This document shows positions 10,626-19,008 of a stretch of DNA of 64,000 nucleotides, one piece after another (positions within the stretch are counted from its first letter, which is position 1; every line of letters starts with the position of its first letter). The position numbers and the translations under genes were made by a program. Source of the stretch: Mycobacterium sp. M26 (GTDB lineage: Bacteria; Actinomycetota; Actinomycetes; Mycobacteriales; Mycobacteriaceae); the NCBI RefSeq assembly GCF_001494595.1, contig NZ_LN929908.1:2269716-2333715 (forward strand). The letters are read 5' to 3'. The notes under the pieces were generated by a model, which was not told the origin of the DNA, did not search any database, and was given only the letters and a program-made list of their open reading frames with translations.

Positions 10626-12143
10626 TCAGTTGTTCTGGGGGAAGCCGAGATTGATGCCACCGTGGCTCGGGTCGAGCCACCGGCTGGTGACCACCTTGCC
10701 GCGGGTGAAGAAGTGCACTCCCTCGGTTCCGTGCGCGTGGGTGTCGCCGAACAGCGACGACTTCCACCCACCGAAACTGTAGTAGGCCGTCGGCACCGGG
10801 ATCGGGACGTTGATGCCGACCATGCCGACCTCGACCTCGTTCTGGAACCGGCGGGCCGCGCCACCGTCGTTGGTGAAGATCGCGGTGCCGTTGCCGTAGG
10901 GGTTGGAGTTGATGAGAGCCACTGCTTCTTCATAGGTTGCCACCCTTACCACCGACAGCACCGGGCCGAAGATCTCGTCGGTGTAGACGCTCATCTCGGG
11001 GGTGACATTGTCGATCAGGGTCGGGCCCAGCCAGAAGCCATCGGCCTCACCGTCGACCTGCACACCGCGGCCGTCGACCACGATGGTGGCGCCGTCGGCT
11101 TCGGCGGCGTCGACGTAGGAGGCCACCCGGTCGCGGTGGGCCTTGGTGACCAGCGGGCCCATGTCGGACTCGCGGGTGCCGTCACCGGTCTTCAGGGTGC
11201 GGGTGCGCTCGGCGATCTTGGCGACCAGTTCGTCGGCGATCGGGCCGACGGCGACGGCGGCCGAGATGGCCATGCAGCGCTCACCGGCGGAGCCGAAACC
11301 GGCGTTGACCATGGCATCGGCGGCCAGGTCCAGGTCGGCGTCGGGCAGGATCAGGGCGTGGTTCTTGGCGCCGCCGAGGGCCTGGACGCGCTTGCCGTGC
11401 ATGGTGCCGGTCGAGTAGACGTACTGGGCGATCGGGGTGGAGCCGACGAAGGACACCGCCTTGATGGCGGGGTTGGTCAGCAGTTCGTCGACGGCTACCT
11501 TGTCACCCTGCAGCACGTTGAACACGCCCGCGGGCAGGCCGGCCTCGGCCCACAGGTTGGCGATCCACAGCGCGGCCGACGGATCCTTCTCGGATGGCTT
11601 GAGCACGACGGTGTTACCGGCGGCGATGGCGATGGGGAAGAACCACATCGGCACCATGGCCGGGAAGTTGAACGGCGAGATGACGGCCACCGGGCCCAGC
11701 GGCTGGCGGATCGAGGCGACGTCGACGTTGGTTGAGGCGTTCTCGGTCATGCCGCCCTTGAGCAGATGGGCGATACCGCAAGCGAATTCGACGACTTCCT
11801 GACCGCGGCTGACTTCACCGAGGGCGTCGGAGAGCACCTTGCCGTGCTCGGCGGTGATGAGCGCGGCCAGTTCCTGCTTGCGGGCGTTGAGCAGCTCCCG
11901 GAACGCGAACAGCACCGAGGTGCGCTTGGCGATCGAGGTGTCGCGCCAGGCCGGGAAGGCGGCGCGGGCGGCCTCGATGACCGCCTTGGCATCGGCGACG
12001 TCGGCCAGGGCGACCTGACCGGTCACCTGGCCGGTGGCGGGGTTCGTGACGGGGGCGGTGCGGTCACTGTTGCCAGCGAAGAGCTTGCCGTCGGACCAGT
12101 GGGCGATGGTGCGGACGCGGGTATTGGGCGCGGTGAGAGTCAC
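10626..12143 (-). CDS. mmsA: CoA-acylating methylmalonate-semialdehyde dehydrogenase
   Basis: A 505-residue aldehyde dehydrogenase of the MmsA branch. The catalytic cysteine is C290 in GSAGERCMAIS, preceded by the NAD-site strand FVGSTPIAQYVY and the FNFPAMVPMWFFPIA block that is typical of the CoA-acylating subfamily. It converts methylmalonate or malonate semialdehyde plus CoA and NAD to propionyl- or acetyl-CoA, CO2 and NADH. The start is taken as GTG 12143 after AGGAC; upstream codons in frame have no similarity. It is first in the operon with the aminotransferase and dioxygenase, and divergent from the PucR regulator. Confidence 0.9.
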   Translation of the reverse strand: MTLTAPNTRVRTIAHWSDGKLFAGNSDRTAPVTNPATGQVTGQVALADVADAKAVIEAARAAFPAWRDTSIAKRTSVLFAFRELLNARKQELAALITAEHGKVLSDALGEVSRGQEVVEFACGIAHLLKGGMTENASTNVDVASIRQPLGPVAVISPFNFPAMVPMWFFPIAIAAGNTVVLKPSEKDPSAALWIANLWAEAGLPAGVFNVLQGDKVAVDELLTNPAIKAVSFVGSTPIAQYVYSTGTMHGKRVQALGGAKNHALILPDADLDLAADAMVNAGFGSAGERCMAISAAVAVGPIADELVAKIAERTRTLKTGDGTRESDMGPLVTKAHRDRVASYVDAAEADGATIVVDGRGVQVDGEADGFWLGPTLIDNVTPEMSVYTDEIFGPVLSVVRVATYEEAVALINSNPYGNGTAIFTNDGGAARRFQNEVEVGMVGINVPIPVPTAYYSFGGWKSSLFGDTHAHGTEGVHFFTRGKVVTSRWLDPSHGGINLGFPQNN

Positions 12144-12238
12144 GGGAGTCCTGTTCGTTGTCGATGTCTGTCCTCGATTCTGGGCCCTACGGAGGTCCAA
12201 TGCGTCCGACGATCTGTCATGTTCTGCACTCAATCTTT

Positions 12239-12244
12239 TACACT
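12239..12244 (+). promoter_or_regulatory. -10 element of a leaderless promoter for the PucR regulator
   Basis: The hexamer TACACT fits the actinobacterial TANNNT -10 consensus and ends 6 bases before ATG 12251, so transcription would begin at or near the start codon. There is no Shine-Dalgarno sequence. The short palindrome ACACTGTGT overlaps it and could be an autoregulatory contact, which is an inference. Confidence 0.5.
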
Positions 12245-12250
12245 GTGTCA

Positions 12251-13846
12251 ATGCAACCCACGGTCCGCGAGGTTCTGGATCTCCCGGCGCTGCGCGCCGG
12301 TGATCCGGAGCTGGTGTGCGTGGGCGACCTGGACCGGCCGGTGCGCTGGGTGCACGTCAGCGACCTGGCCGATCTATCCGGGCTGCTGACCGGTGGCGAG
12401 CTGGTGCTCACCACCGGTCAGGCGCTGGCCGACCCTCGTGTCGCCGATGACTACCTGCCCGGCCTGGCCGACGCCGGCGCGGTGGGCGTAGTGGTCGAAC
12501 TCGGGCTGCACGTCGATGAACTGCCCGCCTCGGTACTGCAGGCGGGTGCGGCCGCCGGCTTACCGGTGGCCGTCCTGCACCGGCCCGTGCGGTTCATCGA
12601 CGTCACCGAGGAGGTGCACCGGCGCATCGTCGCCGACCAGTACGCCGAGGTGGCCTACGCTCAGCGCGTCCACGAGGCCTTCACCGCGCTGAGCATGCGG
12701 CGCGCCTCGATCGACCAGATCGTCGCGGCGACCGCGGACATGCTGGAGACCCCGGTGGTTCTCGAGGACCTGAACCGTCAGGTGCTGGCCTTCGCCGCCC
12801 GCGACGTGCCAACCTCGCGGCTGCTCGCCGACTGGGAGCGGCGCTCCCGGCTGGCGGCCGACGACTCCTGGACCGCGCGACCGGTCGGCCCCTATCGGGA
12901 GGTGTGGGGACGGCTGATCGACCCCGAGGTTGCCGACGCCGACCCCCGCACCGTGACCACGCTGGAGCGGGCGGCCCAGGCGCTGGCCCTGCACCGGATG
13001 GTCGAGCAGAACCGGAGCTCGCTGGAACTGCGAGCCCAGAGCGGGCTGGTGGACGACCTTCGCCGCGGGCGCATCGTCGACGAGGCCGAGGCCACTGCGC
13101 GGGCGCACGCACTGGGCTTGCGTCCGGCGCTGACCTACGTTCCGATGGCCGCCCGGCTGCAGGAGAGTGCGGCCGCCGATCAGGTGGTGGTGCAACAGCG
13201 CCGGGTGCGCACGCTGGACGCGATCATGCACGCGGTCCGCGCGGCCGGGCACACCGGACTGGCCGCCACCCGCGATGACGGCCAGATCGACCTGGTGCTC
13301 GCACCGCAGCGGGTCGGCGGTCAGGCCGGCTCACGGGATGCCGCGTTGAGCGCGGTGTGCTCGGAGATCCGGCGCGCGGTGGTGCGGCTCGACGGAGTCA
13401 GTGACTGTGTGATCGGGGTCGGGCCGGAGTCCAGCCGCCTCATCGATGCTGTCGGCGGGTTGCGGGAAGCCGGTCACGTCGCCGAGGTCGCGATGTCAAT
13501 GCCGTTGCACGACAAGCCGTTTCACCGATCGGCCGATGTCCGGCTGCGCGGGCTGATCTCGCTGATCCGGTCCGACCCGCGGGTGCAGGCGTTCGCCGAG
13601 ACCGAACTGGCCGGCCTGCTGGCGCACCGGGCCGTGCACGGCGATGAGGCGTTCGACCTGTTGCGCAGCTTTCTTGAGGCCGGCGGCAACAAGGCCGAAC
13701 TCGCCCGCACGCTGCACATGTCGCGCCCGACGCTCTATTCGCGGCTCGATGCCCTGGAACGGATCGTGGGCCTGGATCTCGACGACGCCGAGTCGCGGAC
13801 CTCGCTGCATGTGGCGATGTTGATCCTCAGCCTGGCCGGGGAGTAG
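12251..13846 (+). CDS. PucR-family transcriptional regulator
   Basis: A 531-residue regulator. The N-terminal PucR domain (VREVLDLPALRAGDPEL to about residue 120) is followed by a GGDEF-like/CdaR middle region and a C-terminal PucR HTH domain (LARTLHMSRPTLYSRLDALERIVGLDL). Proteins of this class sense purine or amino compounds and often control aminotransferase/dehydrogenase operons. It is divergent from mmsA, which makes it the probable controller of the mmsA-aminotransferase-dioxygenase set. ATG 12251 is chosen because the family begins there and a -10 element sits 6 bases before it. The 3' end overlaps the convergent FNT gene by 20 bases. Confidence 0.88.
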   Translation: MQPTVREVLDLPALRAGDPELVCVGDLDRPVRWVHVSDLADLSGLLTGGELVLTTGQALADPRVADDYLPGLADAGAVGVVVELGLHVDELPASVLQAGAAAGLPVAVLHRPVRFIDVTEEVHRRIVADQYAEVAYAQRVHEAFTALSMRRASIDQIVAATADMLETPVVLEDLNRQVLAFAARDVPTSRLLADWERRSRLAADDSWTARPVGPYREVWGRLIDPEVADADPRTVTTLERAAQALALHRMVEQNRSSLELRAQSGLVDDLRRGRIVDEAEATARAHALGLRPALTYVPMAARLQESAAADQVVVQQRRVRTLDAIMHAVRAAGHTGLAATRDDGQIDLVLAPQRVGGQAGSRDAALSAVCSEIRRAVVRLDGVSDCVIGVGPESSRLIDAVGGLREAGHVAEVAMSMPLHDKPFHRSADVRLRGLISLIRSDPRVQAFAETELAGLLAHRAVHGDEAFDLLRSFLEAGGNKAELARTLHMSRPTLYSRLDALERIVGLDLDDAESRTSLHVAMLILSLAGE

Positions 13847-14660
13847 ACCGTTCCATCTCGCGGCGCTCGTCCTTGAGCCGCTCCTTGCTGCGCAGCAGCC
13901 GCAGCAGGGTCACCAGCACCAGGCCGCCCACCATATTGCCGATCACCGTGTAGCCGAACCAGCCCAGCCAGTCGAGATAGCCGAATGGGGCGTCGCCGGT
14001 GATCAGCGCGCCGAAGATGAGCAGCGAGTCCAGGATCGAGTGGAACAGCTGAAGTCCGGCCAGCAGGAACGCCCCGGCCACCGCTGCGGCGATCTTGCCG
14101 GGCACCGAGTCGGTGCCGTGCTGCATCCGCGTCATCAAGGTGATGACCATGCCACCGAGAACGGCCAGCGCGGCGGTCTCCATCGACAGCGGCGCCGTCG
14201 CGAAGTGGCCGGCCGATTCGATCGTCTGATCGGCCAGCTTCGGCAACGCCGTGATGATCAGCGCCATGATCACCCAGCCGCCGACCAGGTTGGCCACCAG
14301 CGTCCCGCTCCACAGCTTGACCAGTTGACCGAAGGCGGCACGCTTGGCTACCACCGTGGTCACCGGGACCAGGAACCCTTCGGTGAACAACTCGCTGCGG
14401 CCGAGCAGCAGCGCCAGGAAGCCGATCGAGAAGGCCAGACCCGCCAGTAGCTGGTTGTGGGTCTGAGCCAGCACCGCCAGATAAGCCAGCACGCCCATGG
14501 CCACCTCGGTGCCACCGAAGAACCCGGTCACCAGAACTTCCCGCCAGCTGCGGTGCAGGCGCTGGCTGCCCTCGTCGACCATGCGGGTGAACGCCTCTTC
14601 GAGCTCGTCTTCGATCGGGCTGTCGGAGTCGCCGAGCTCACGCTGACTGGTTTCGGTCAC
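13827..14660 (-). CDS. Formate/nitrite transporter (FNT) family channel
   Basis: A roughly 277-residue polytopic protein of the FocA/NirC fold. The N-terminal cytosolic helix (EEAFTRMVDEGSQRLHRSW) is followed by six hydrophobic helices, with FNT signatures LLGRSELFTEGFLVPV and GTLVANLVGGWV in the first half and IGNMVGGLVLVTLL in the last helix. FNT proteins pass formate, nitrite or similar monovalent anions through the membrane. The start is uncertain: GTG 14660 (VTETSQREL) is used here, but an in-frame GTG at 14696 is possible. No metabolic partner gene is adjacent. Confidence 0.82.
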   Translation of the reverse strand: MTETSQRELGDSDSPIEDELEEAFTRMVDEGSQRLHRSWREVLVTGFFGGTEVAMGVLAYLAVLAQTHNQLLAGLAFSIGFLALLLGRSELFTEGFLVPVTTVVAKRAAFGQLVKLWSGTLVANLVGGWVIMALIITALPKLADQTIESAGHFATAPLSMETAALAVLGGMVITLMTRMQHGTDSVPGKIAAAVAGAFLLAGLQLFHSILDSLLIFGALITGDAPFGYLDWLGWFGYTVIGNMVGGLVLVTLLRLLRSKERLKDERREMERSTPRPG

Positions 14661-14691
14661 GACCTGCACATACCCACCCGAGGTACCGCCA

Positions 14692-14697
14692 TACACT
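14692..14697 (+). promoter_or_regulatory. -10 element of a leaderless promoter
   Basis: TACACT matches TANNNT and ends 8 bases before the GTG start at 14706. No ribosome binding site is present, which fits leaderless transcription. It lies in the 45-base gap to the divergent FNT gene. Confidence 0.4.
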
Positions 14698-14705
14698 CGA
14701 CAGCC

Positions 14706-15485
14706 GTGGGTATTCTCATCGGTTTCGCACCGTGGATCGTGTACTGGGTGCTGGTCGGCAACGTCCCGTTCGAGACGGCCGTCCTGGTTGCGCTGGCGGT
14801 GGCGGTCGCCGGCCTGGTGTTCGGGCGGGCCAAGAAGGCTCCCGGCTTCACGTTCGAGATCGGGGCGGTGGGCACCTTCGCGGTGCTGACGCTGCTGACG
14901 TTTACGGTCAGCCAGGCCTTCATGGAGCGCTGGATGCAGCCGCTGAGCAACCTGGGGATCTTCCTGGTGACACTCGGCGGTGCGCTGATCGGCAAGCCGT
15001 TCGTCCGCGAATTCGCCGCCGCGGGGCGACCGGACGACGTGGTCAACAGCGAGCTGTTCGGGCGGATCACCACTCTGCTGACATGGATCTGGGTGGCGGC
15101 GTTCGCCGGGATGACGGTGTCTTCGGCGATCCCGCCGATCGTCCAGGGCGATGCGACGATCCTGGACACCAAGACCCCGCTGTCGTTCGTCTGCTATTGG
15201 GTGATCCCGTTCGTTTTCATGGCGTCAGCGGCGCTGGCTTCCCGGATTCTGCCTGACCGGATGACCGTGCCCGACAACGTCGTTCGGGAGACATCGTTCG
15301 TGGCCTACAGCGAGGCCTCCATCGACGAGCTGTACTACCTGGCCCAGCAGCACGCCAACCGCGAAGTCGGTGCGGGCAGGGAGGCCTACGACGTCAAGGT
15401 CGGTGGGATGGGGATGGCGTTGACCGGGGATGAGTCCCGCAAGTCGTGGCCGTCGACGTATCGGGTGCGCGACGCCACGCGCTAG
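14706..15485 (+). CDS. Polytopic membrane protein with soluble C-terminal tail
   Basis: A 259-residue protein with about six membrane helices (for example ILIGFAPWIVYWVLVG, VLVALAVAVAGLVFG, IFLVTLGGALIG, VCYWVIPFVFMASAALA) and a charged C-terminal domain of about 70 residues (ASIDELYYLAQQHANREVG onward). No catalytic motif or transporter family was recognised. The open frame continues upstream to 14457, but that part is antisense to the FNT gene; GTG 14706 is preferred because hydrophobicity starts there and a leaderless -10 element precedes it. It overlaps the convergent SRPBCC gene by 4 bases. Confidence 0.75.
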   Translation: MGILIGFAPWIVYWVLVGNVPFETAVLVALAVAVAGLVFGRAKKAPGFTFEIGAVGTFAVLTLLTFTVSQAFMERWMQPLSNLGIFLVTLGGALIGKPFVREFAAAGRPDDVVNSELFGRITTLLTWIWVAAFAGMTVSSAIPPIVQGDATILDTKTPLSFVCYWVIPFVFMASAALASRILPDRMTVPDNVVRETSFVAYSEASIDELYYLAQQHANREVGAGREAYDVKVGGMGMALTGDESRKSWPSTYRVRDATR

Positions 15486-15970
15486 GCGCCCGTCTCGGCG
15501 ATCCGTTTGATGCCGGCCACCACGGTCTGCATCGCGGTGCTGAACTGACCCATGCGGCGGGCCACGATCTCCTCCGCACGATCGGGGTCACGGTCGATCA
15601 GCATGGTGACACCGGACTTTCCGGGGCCCAGCCGAGCCGAGTAGCGCAGCTGCGTCCCGTCCGTTGCTGGGGAGAGGTCGAATCGCCACACAGCCGCCGG
15701 TGCGGTGACGTCGCCGACGGCCCATTCGAAGACTCGGTGCGGCTCGCAGGCGGTGATCTGCGAGCGAGTGGTCCAGGTGCCGATCGCGTCGTGGCAGTTG
15801 GTGCCCAGGAACTGGGCCCCGAGGCACGGTCGGTCGAATCCGTCGGCCCACTCGACCCGCTGCAACTCCGTACTCAGGTCGGGCATCAGAGTGATGTCGC
15901 TGACCAGGTCCCAGACCCTTTCGACGGGTGCGTCGATAGCGACGAACACCTCCACCTCGCGGCCCACCAT
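15482..15970 (-). CDS. SRPBCC (START-like) family protein
   Basis: A 162-residue protein with the pattern of polyketide-cyclase/SRPBCC proteins: the N-terminal strand VEVFVAIDAPVERVWDLVSD, a helix, the LGTNCHDAIGTWTTRSQITACEPHRVFEWAV strands, and a long C-terminal helix that closes the lipid-binding cavity. These proteins bind hydrophobic ligands; the ligand is unknown. The ATG at 15970 is chosen because upstream in-frame codons are arginine- and proline-rich and lack similarity. Confidence 0.78.
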   Translation of the reverse strand: MVGREVEVFVAIDAPVERVWDLVSDITLMPDLSTELQRVEWADGFDRPCLGAQFLGTNCHDAIGTWTTRSQITACEPHRVFEWAVGDVTAPAAVWRFDLSPATDGTQLRYSARLGPGKSGVTMLIDRDPDRAEEIVARRMGQFSTAMQTVVAGIKRIAETGA

Positions 15971-16305
15971 GGCCCTGAGCCTAGGGGAGCGGCGCGGCGC
16001 CGAAGGCGGTCCTGCCAAACACGCTGAGCGCCAACCGCACAGCGGGCGCGCCGGATGAAACCGCAACTGTTCGGCCAACTTTGGGGCGCGCTACGGACAC
16101 CGTTTCATCACGGTTCGGACAAACTGCCTGGTCAGCGAAAAATCCGGGTGGCCGGGCGCTGCGGGTTTGCTGTAGAAGTTACTGAAGTGACTTTTGTGAA
16201 CATCGCGGGTTTTGCTCCCGGGGCGTTCCCGTCACGGGGGACACGAAGTGGGCGCGGGGCCGGATCACACGATCACCACCGGGCCCGGAGGAGATGGAGA
16301 ACACG
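15971..16305. other. Intergenic region without a recognised gene, upstream of ripD
   Basis: About 335 bases. No reading frame has convincing coding character. The 16160-16290 part has short GC-rich self-complementary runs (around TGCTCCCGGGGCG and TCCCGTCACGGGGGA) that could fold in the ripD leader. I could not match a known riboswitch class to it. A plausible promoter for ripD lies here but no clear -10 stands out. Confidence 0.4.
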
Positions 16306-16794
16306 ATGAAGCGCCTCTATGCCATTGCGATCAGCCTGGCCGTGCTGCTGGCGATCCCGGGTCTGGTGTCGGCGAGCGCCAGTGCCGCCCCGGTGACCCG
16401 CGACCAGTACGTCAAGATCGTCATCGACCGCGGGCTCGCCCAGCGCGGTGTGCCGTACTCGTGGGCCGGTGGCGACATCACCGGGCCCACCCTCGGTAAG
16501 GGGACCGGCGCCACCACTGTCGGTTTCGATTCCTCGGGCCTGATCCAGTACGTCTACGCCGGCGTCGGAGCCAAGCTGCCCCGGTCCTCCGGCGATATGT
16601 ACAAGGTCGGCCAGCACGTGACCGCCGATCAGGCCCTGCCGGGCGATCTGATCTTCTACGGACCGGACGGCACGCAGAGTGTGTCGATGTTCCTGGGTAA
16701 TGGTCAGATGCTGGAAGTCACCGACACCGCCGTGGCCGTCTCGCCGGTCCGTACCAAGGACATGGCTCCCTATCTGGTTCGCGTCATCGCCTAA
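16306..16794 (+). CDS. ripD: RipD-like secreted NlpC/P60 protein with degenerate catalytic site
   Basis: A 162-residue exported protein: signal peptide (LYAIAISLAVLLAIPGLVSASASA), then one NlpC/P60 domain. In active family members the nucleophile sits in a DCSG motif; here it reads FDSSGLIQY, so Ser76 replaces Cys. The histidine normally found in HVGIYLG is Ser125 in QSVSMFLG. This double loss is the signature of RipD (Rv1566c), which binds peptidoglycan without hydrolysing it. ATG 16306 is preferred over ATG 16294 because GGAGA sits 6 bases before it and the signal peptide begins cleanly. Its 3' end overlaps the convergent lipase gene by 4 bases. Confidence 0.88.
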   Translation: MKRLYAIAISLAVLLAIPGLVSASASAAPVTRDQYVKIVIDRGLAQRGVPYSWAGGDITGPTLGKGTGATTVGFDSSGLIQYVYAGVGAKLPRSSGDMYKVGQHVTADQALPGDLIFYGPDGTQSVSMFLGNGQMLEVTDTAVAVSPVRTKDMAPYLVRVIA

Positions 16795-17714
16795 CCCGGC
16801 TGACCGGCTTCCCCACGGGGCGCGCTGATCTCGTCGACGATTCGTCGGCGGGCGGCGCGCCCTTCGGGTATCGGCAGCAGGGGATAGACGTGGACCATGC
16901 CGTCGCCCTCGACGTAGTCGATGTCCACACCCGCCTCGCGCGCCTTCCGGGCCAGCACGCGGGCGTCGGGGTTGAGGATGTCGCGGGTGCCGGAGAACAG
17001 CGTGGTGGCGGTCAGCCCGGCCAGAGGTGCGAACAACGGGCTCACCCGCGGGTCCTCGATCGGGAGCTCACCGCGCCACTGCTCGGCGTACACCACGACA
17101 CCGGGACGTGCCAGCCACGGATCGTGCGGCTGGACTCTGCCGATCTCGGGGTTGTTCAAGGTGGCGTCGACAACCGGGGAAATCAGAAACACCCGGCCGG
17201 GCTGTTGAGAATGGTTGTCGCGCAGCCAGATCGACGCCGATAAGGCGATCTGGCCACCTGCGGAATCGCCCAGCAGGAAGACGTTGGCCGCTCCGGCTTC
17301 GGTTATCTCGGCGCTCACCAGATCGGCCACCTTGGGTACCACCTCACTAGCGGTTCCCCACGGAATCAGGGGATAGATCGGCACCCGCACCGTCGTGTCG
17401 GACGCGGTGGCCAGGTGGGCGATGAACCTCCAGTGGGCGGGGTCGATCTCGTTGACCCAACCGCCGCCATGGACATAGACCGCGCGGCGCCGGCCAGTGC
17501 GACCCTTCGGGCTGACGGTATAGACCGGCCACCCGGCCTCGTGACCGACGCTGACGTCGACGTCAGTACCGAGCCGGCGCGGGGGACCGAATGGCGCTGG
17601 GCGCAGCCGCCGTTCGGCGATCCACCGATGGGCTGCGGTGGCGCTGGACAGCTCGTCACCACGGCCGGTGATCCGGATGGCGGCGACGACGAGCCGGCTT
17701 GGGAGGCTGGGCAC
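16791..17714 (-). CDS. Alpha/beta hydrolase of the hormone-sensitive-lipase group
   Basis: A 307-residue esterase. The oxyanion motif HGGGW (residues 82-86), the nucleophile Ser151 in LLGDSAGGQIAL, the acid in SGTRDILNPDA and the histidine in GMVHVYPLL are all present and correctly ordered. It resembles mycobacterial Lip proteins that hydrolyse short-chain or steryl esters. The GTG start at 17714 lies close to the DUF4193 gene, 30 bases downstream of its stop, so both may share a transcript. No signal peptide is evident. Confidence 0.87.
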   Translation of the reverse strand: MPSLPSRLVVAAIRITGRGDELSSATAAHRWIAERRLRPAPFGPPRRLGTDVDVSVGHEAGWPVYTVSPKGRTGRRRAVYVHGGGWVNEIDPAHWRFIAHLATASDTTVRVPIYPLIPWGTASEVVPKVADLVSAEITEAGAANVFLLGDSAGGQIALSASIWLRDNHSQQPGRVFLISPVVDATLNNPEIGRVQPHDPWLARPGVVVYAEQWRGELPIEDPRVSPLFAPLAGLTATTLFSGTRDILNPDARVLARKAREAGVDIDYVEGDGMVHVYPLLPIPEGRAARRRIVDEISAPRGEAGQPG

Positions 17715-17744
17715 CCGCTCATTGTCGCCGAGCGGACCGCCGGT

Positions 17745-18035
17745 TTAGGCGCAGTCGGTGCAGATCAGCGCGGCGGCGTCGGCCAACCGGCTGCGATGGT
17801 GCACCAGAAAGCAGCTGGTGCAGGTGAACTCGTCGGCCTGCTTGGGGATGACCCGGACGGTGAGTTCCTCATCGGACAGGTCAGCACCGGGCAGCTCGAA
17901 CGAGTCAACGGCATCGGCTTCATCCACATCGATGACCGCCGTCGCGGCGTCATTGCGCCGACCCGCGAGATCTTCCAGCGATTCGTCCTCAGGCTCAGCC
18001 TGCGTGCGACGGGGGGCGTCGTAGTCAACCGTCAT
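17745..18035 (-). CDS. DUF4193 family protein with C-terminal zinc-ribbon-like cysteines
   Basis: A 96-residue acidic protein. The C-terminus carries two CxxC pairs, CTSC and CTDC, separated by about 18 residues, which are likely to bind zinc. The middle has many Asp and Glu residues. DUF4193 is widespread in actinobacteria and its role is unknown. ATG 18035 follows GGGAAGG. A perfect 12-base palindrome lies 15 bases upstream. Confidence 0.85.
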   Translation of the reverse strand: MTVDYDAPRRTQAEPEDESLEDLAGRRNDAATAVIDVDEADAVDSFELPGADLSDEELTVRVIPKQADEFTCTSCFLVHHRSRLADAAALICTDCA

Positions 18036-18050
18036 ATCCGTGCCTTCCCG

Positions 18051-18062
18051 TAAAGATCTTTA
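18051..18062. promoter_or_regulatory. Perfect palindrome TAAAGATCTTTA upstream of DUF4193
   Basis: Twelve A+T-rich bases that equal their own reverse complement, placed 15 bases before the DUF4193 start in the gap to the SDR gene. The position fits an operator or part of the promoter. A chance origin is possible because the site is short. Confidence 0.35.
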
Positions 18063-18137
18063 GTCAACCGACGCGACAACGTGGCTGAATGCGGGTTTGT
18101 TCCCGAACCGGCCGCCGGCTAAACACCGGACTTCCGG

Positions 18138-18971
18138 TCAATGCGCCCAGCCCTCGGCGGCCTGCTCATCGAAGGTGCGATCGATGCGTTCGAACCGGCG
18201 CCGGATGGAGCCACGTGCATTGCTGTGCGGCACAACATACAGCCTGTTGGCCGCCACGGCATCAACCGTGAGCCGCGCCACCTCGTCGACGTCGAGCACC
18301 ACGTCGTCAGTGACGTGCTCGGCGAACGGCGGGTCAGCGTCGTCGGCGGCGGGCTCGGCGAGCAGGCCGGCCCGGCTGCGCTGTGAGTTCGTCTCCAAGT
18401 TGGTGCCCACCAGCATCGGGCACAGGACTGAGACGCCGATGCCGTCGGTGCGCAGTTCGCGCGACAGCACTTCGGCCAGCGCGACGACGCCGTACTTGGC
18501 CACGCAGTACGGGCCCAGGCCGACGTTGGCCACCAGTCCGGCGAACGAGGCGGTGAACAGCAGGTGGCCGCCGCCGGCGCGCTGCAGCCGCGGGACGAAC
18601 ACTTCCACGCCGTGGATCGGACCCCACAGGTCGATGTCGATCAGCCAGCGCCAATCCTCGTGGGACATCTCGGCGATCGGGCCGGCCAGCGCCACACCGG
18701 CGTTGTTGAAGACGATGTCCGCCGGGCCCAGGAGACGCTCGGCCTCGTCGGCCAGGTTTTCGACGTCCTCGAGCCGGGTCACATCGCAGATCACGCCATG
18801 GGCGACGTGGCCGTCGGCCCGCAGGGCGGCGACGGCGTTGTCGAGGGCGGGCTGTGCGACGTCGGCCAGGACGAGGTGCGCACCGCGGCGGGCGAATTCC
18901 CGGGCGGTGGCCAGGCCGATCCCACTGGCGCCTCCGGTGATGACCGCTCGACGGCCCTCGAATGTCTCCAC
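18138..18971 (-). CDS. Short-chain dehydrogenase/reductase
   Basis: A 277-residue classical SDR. The cofactor motif ITGGASGIGLA, the FNNAGVA stabilising motif, and the catalytic pair in GPYCVAKYG (Tyr and Lys) are all intact. After the core there is a 70-residue C-terminal extension ending in a helical basic segment. The acidic residue after strand 2 (LADVAQ) suggests NAD(H) preference. The GTG at 18971 is chosen since similarity starts at VETFEGRRAVITGG; the open frame continues upstream with no similarity. Confidence 0.85.
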   Translation of the reverse strand: METFEGRRAVITGGASGIGLATAREFARRGAHLVLADVAQPALDNAVAALRADGHVAHGVICDVTRLEDVENLADEAERLLGPADIVFNNAGVALAGPIAEMSHEDWRWLIDIDLWGPIHGVEVFVPRLQRAGGGHLLFTASFAGLVANVGLGPYCVAKYGVVALAEVLSRELRTDGIGVSVLCPMLVGTNLETNSQRSRAGLLAEPAADDADPPFAEHVTDDVVLDVDEVARLTVDAVAANRLYVVPHSNARGSIRRRFERIDRTFDEQAAEGWAH

Positions 18972-19008
18972 GGGGCGCAAACCTAGCGCACCCGGCAGAT
19001 CGCCATGC

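Noticed and set aside
9315..11735. An 806-codon open frame on the plus strand
   Set aside because: It is antisense to the well-supported aminotransferase and mmsA genes, has skewed His/Val/Gly/Asp composition and shows no domain. It is an artefact of GC-rich codon usage.
16160..16305. Possible c-di-AMP (ydaO-type) riboswitch before ripD
   Set aside because: This class often precedes cell-wall hydrolase genes in actinobacteria, but I could not match its conserved core here. An Infernal search with the family model would decide.
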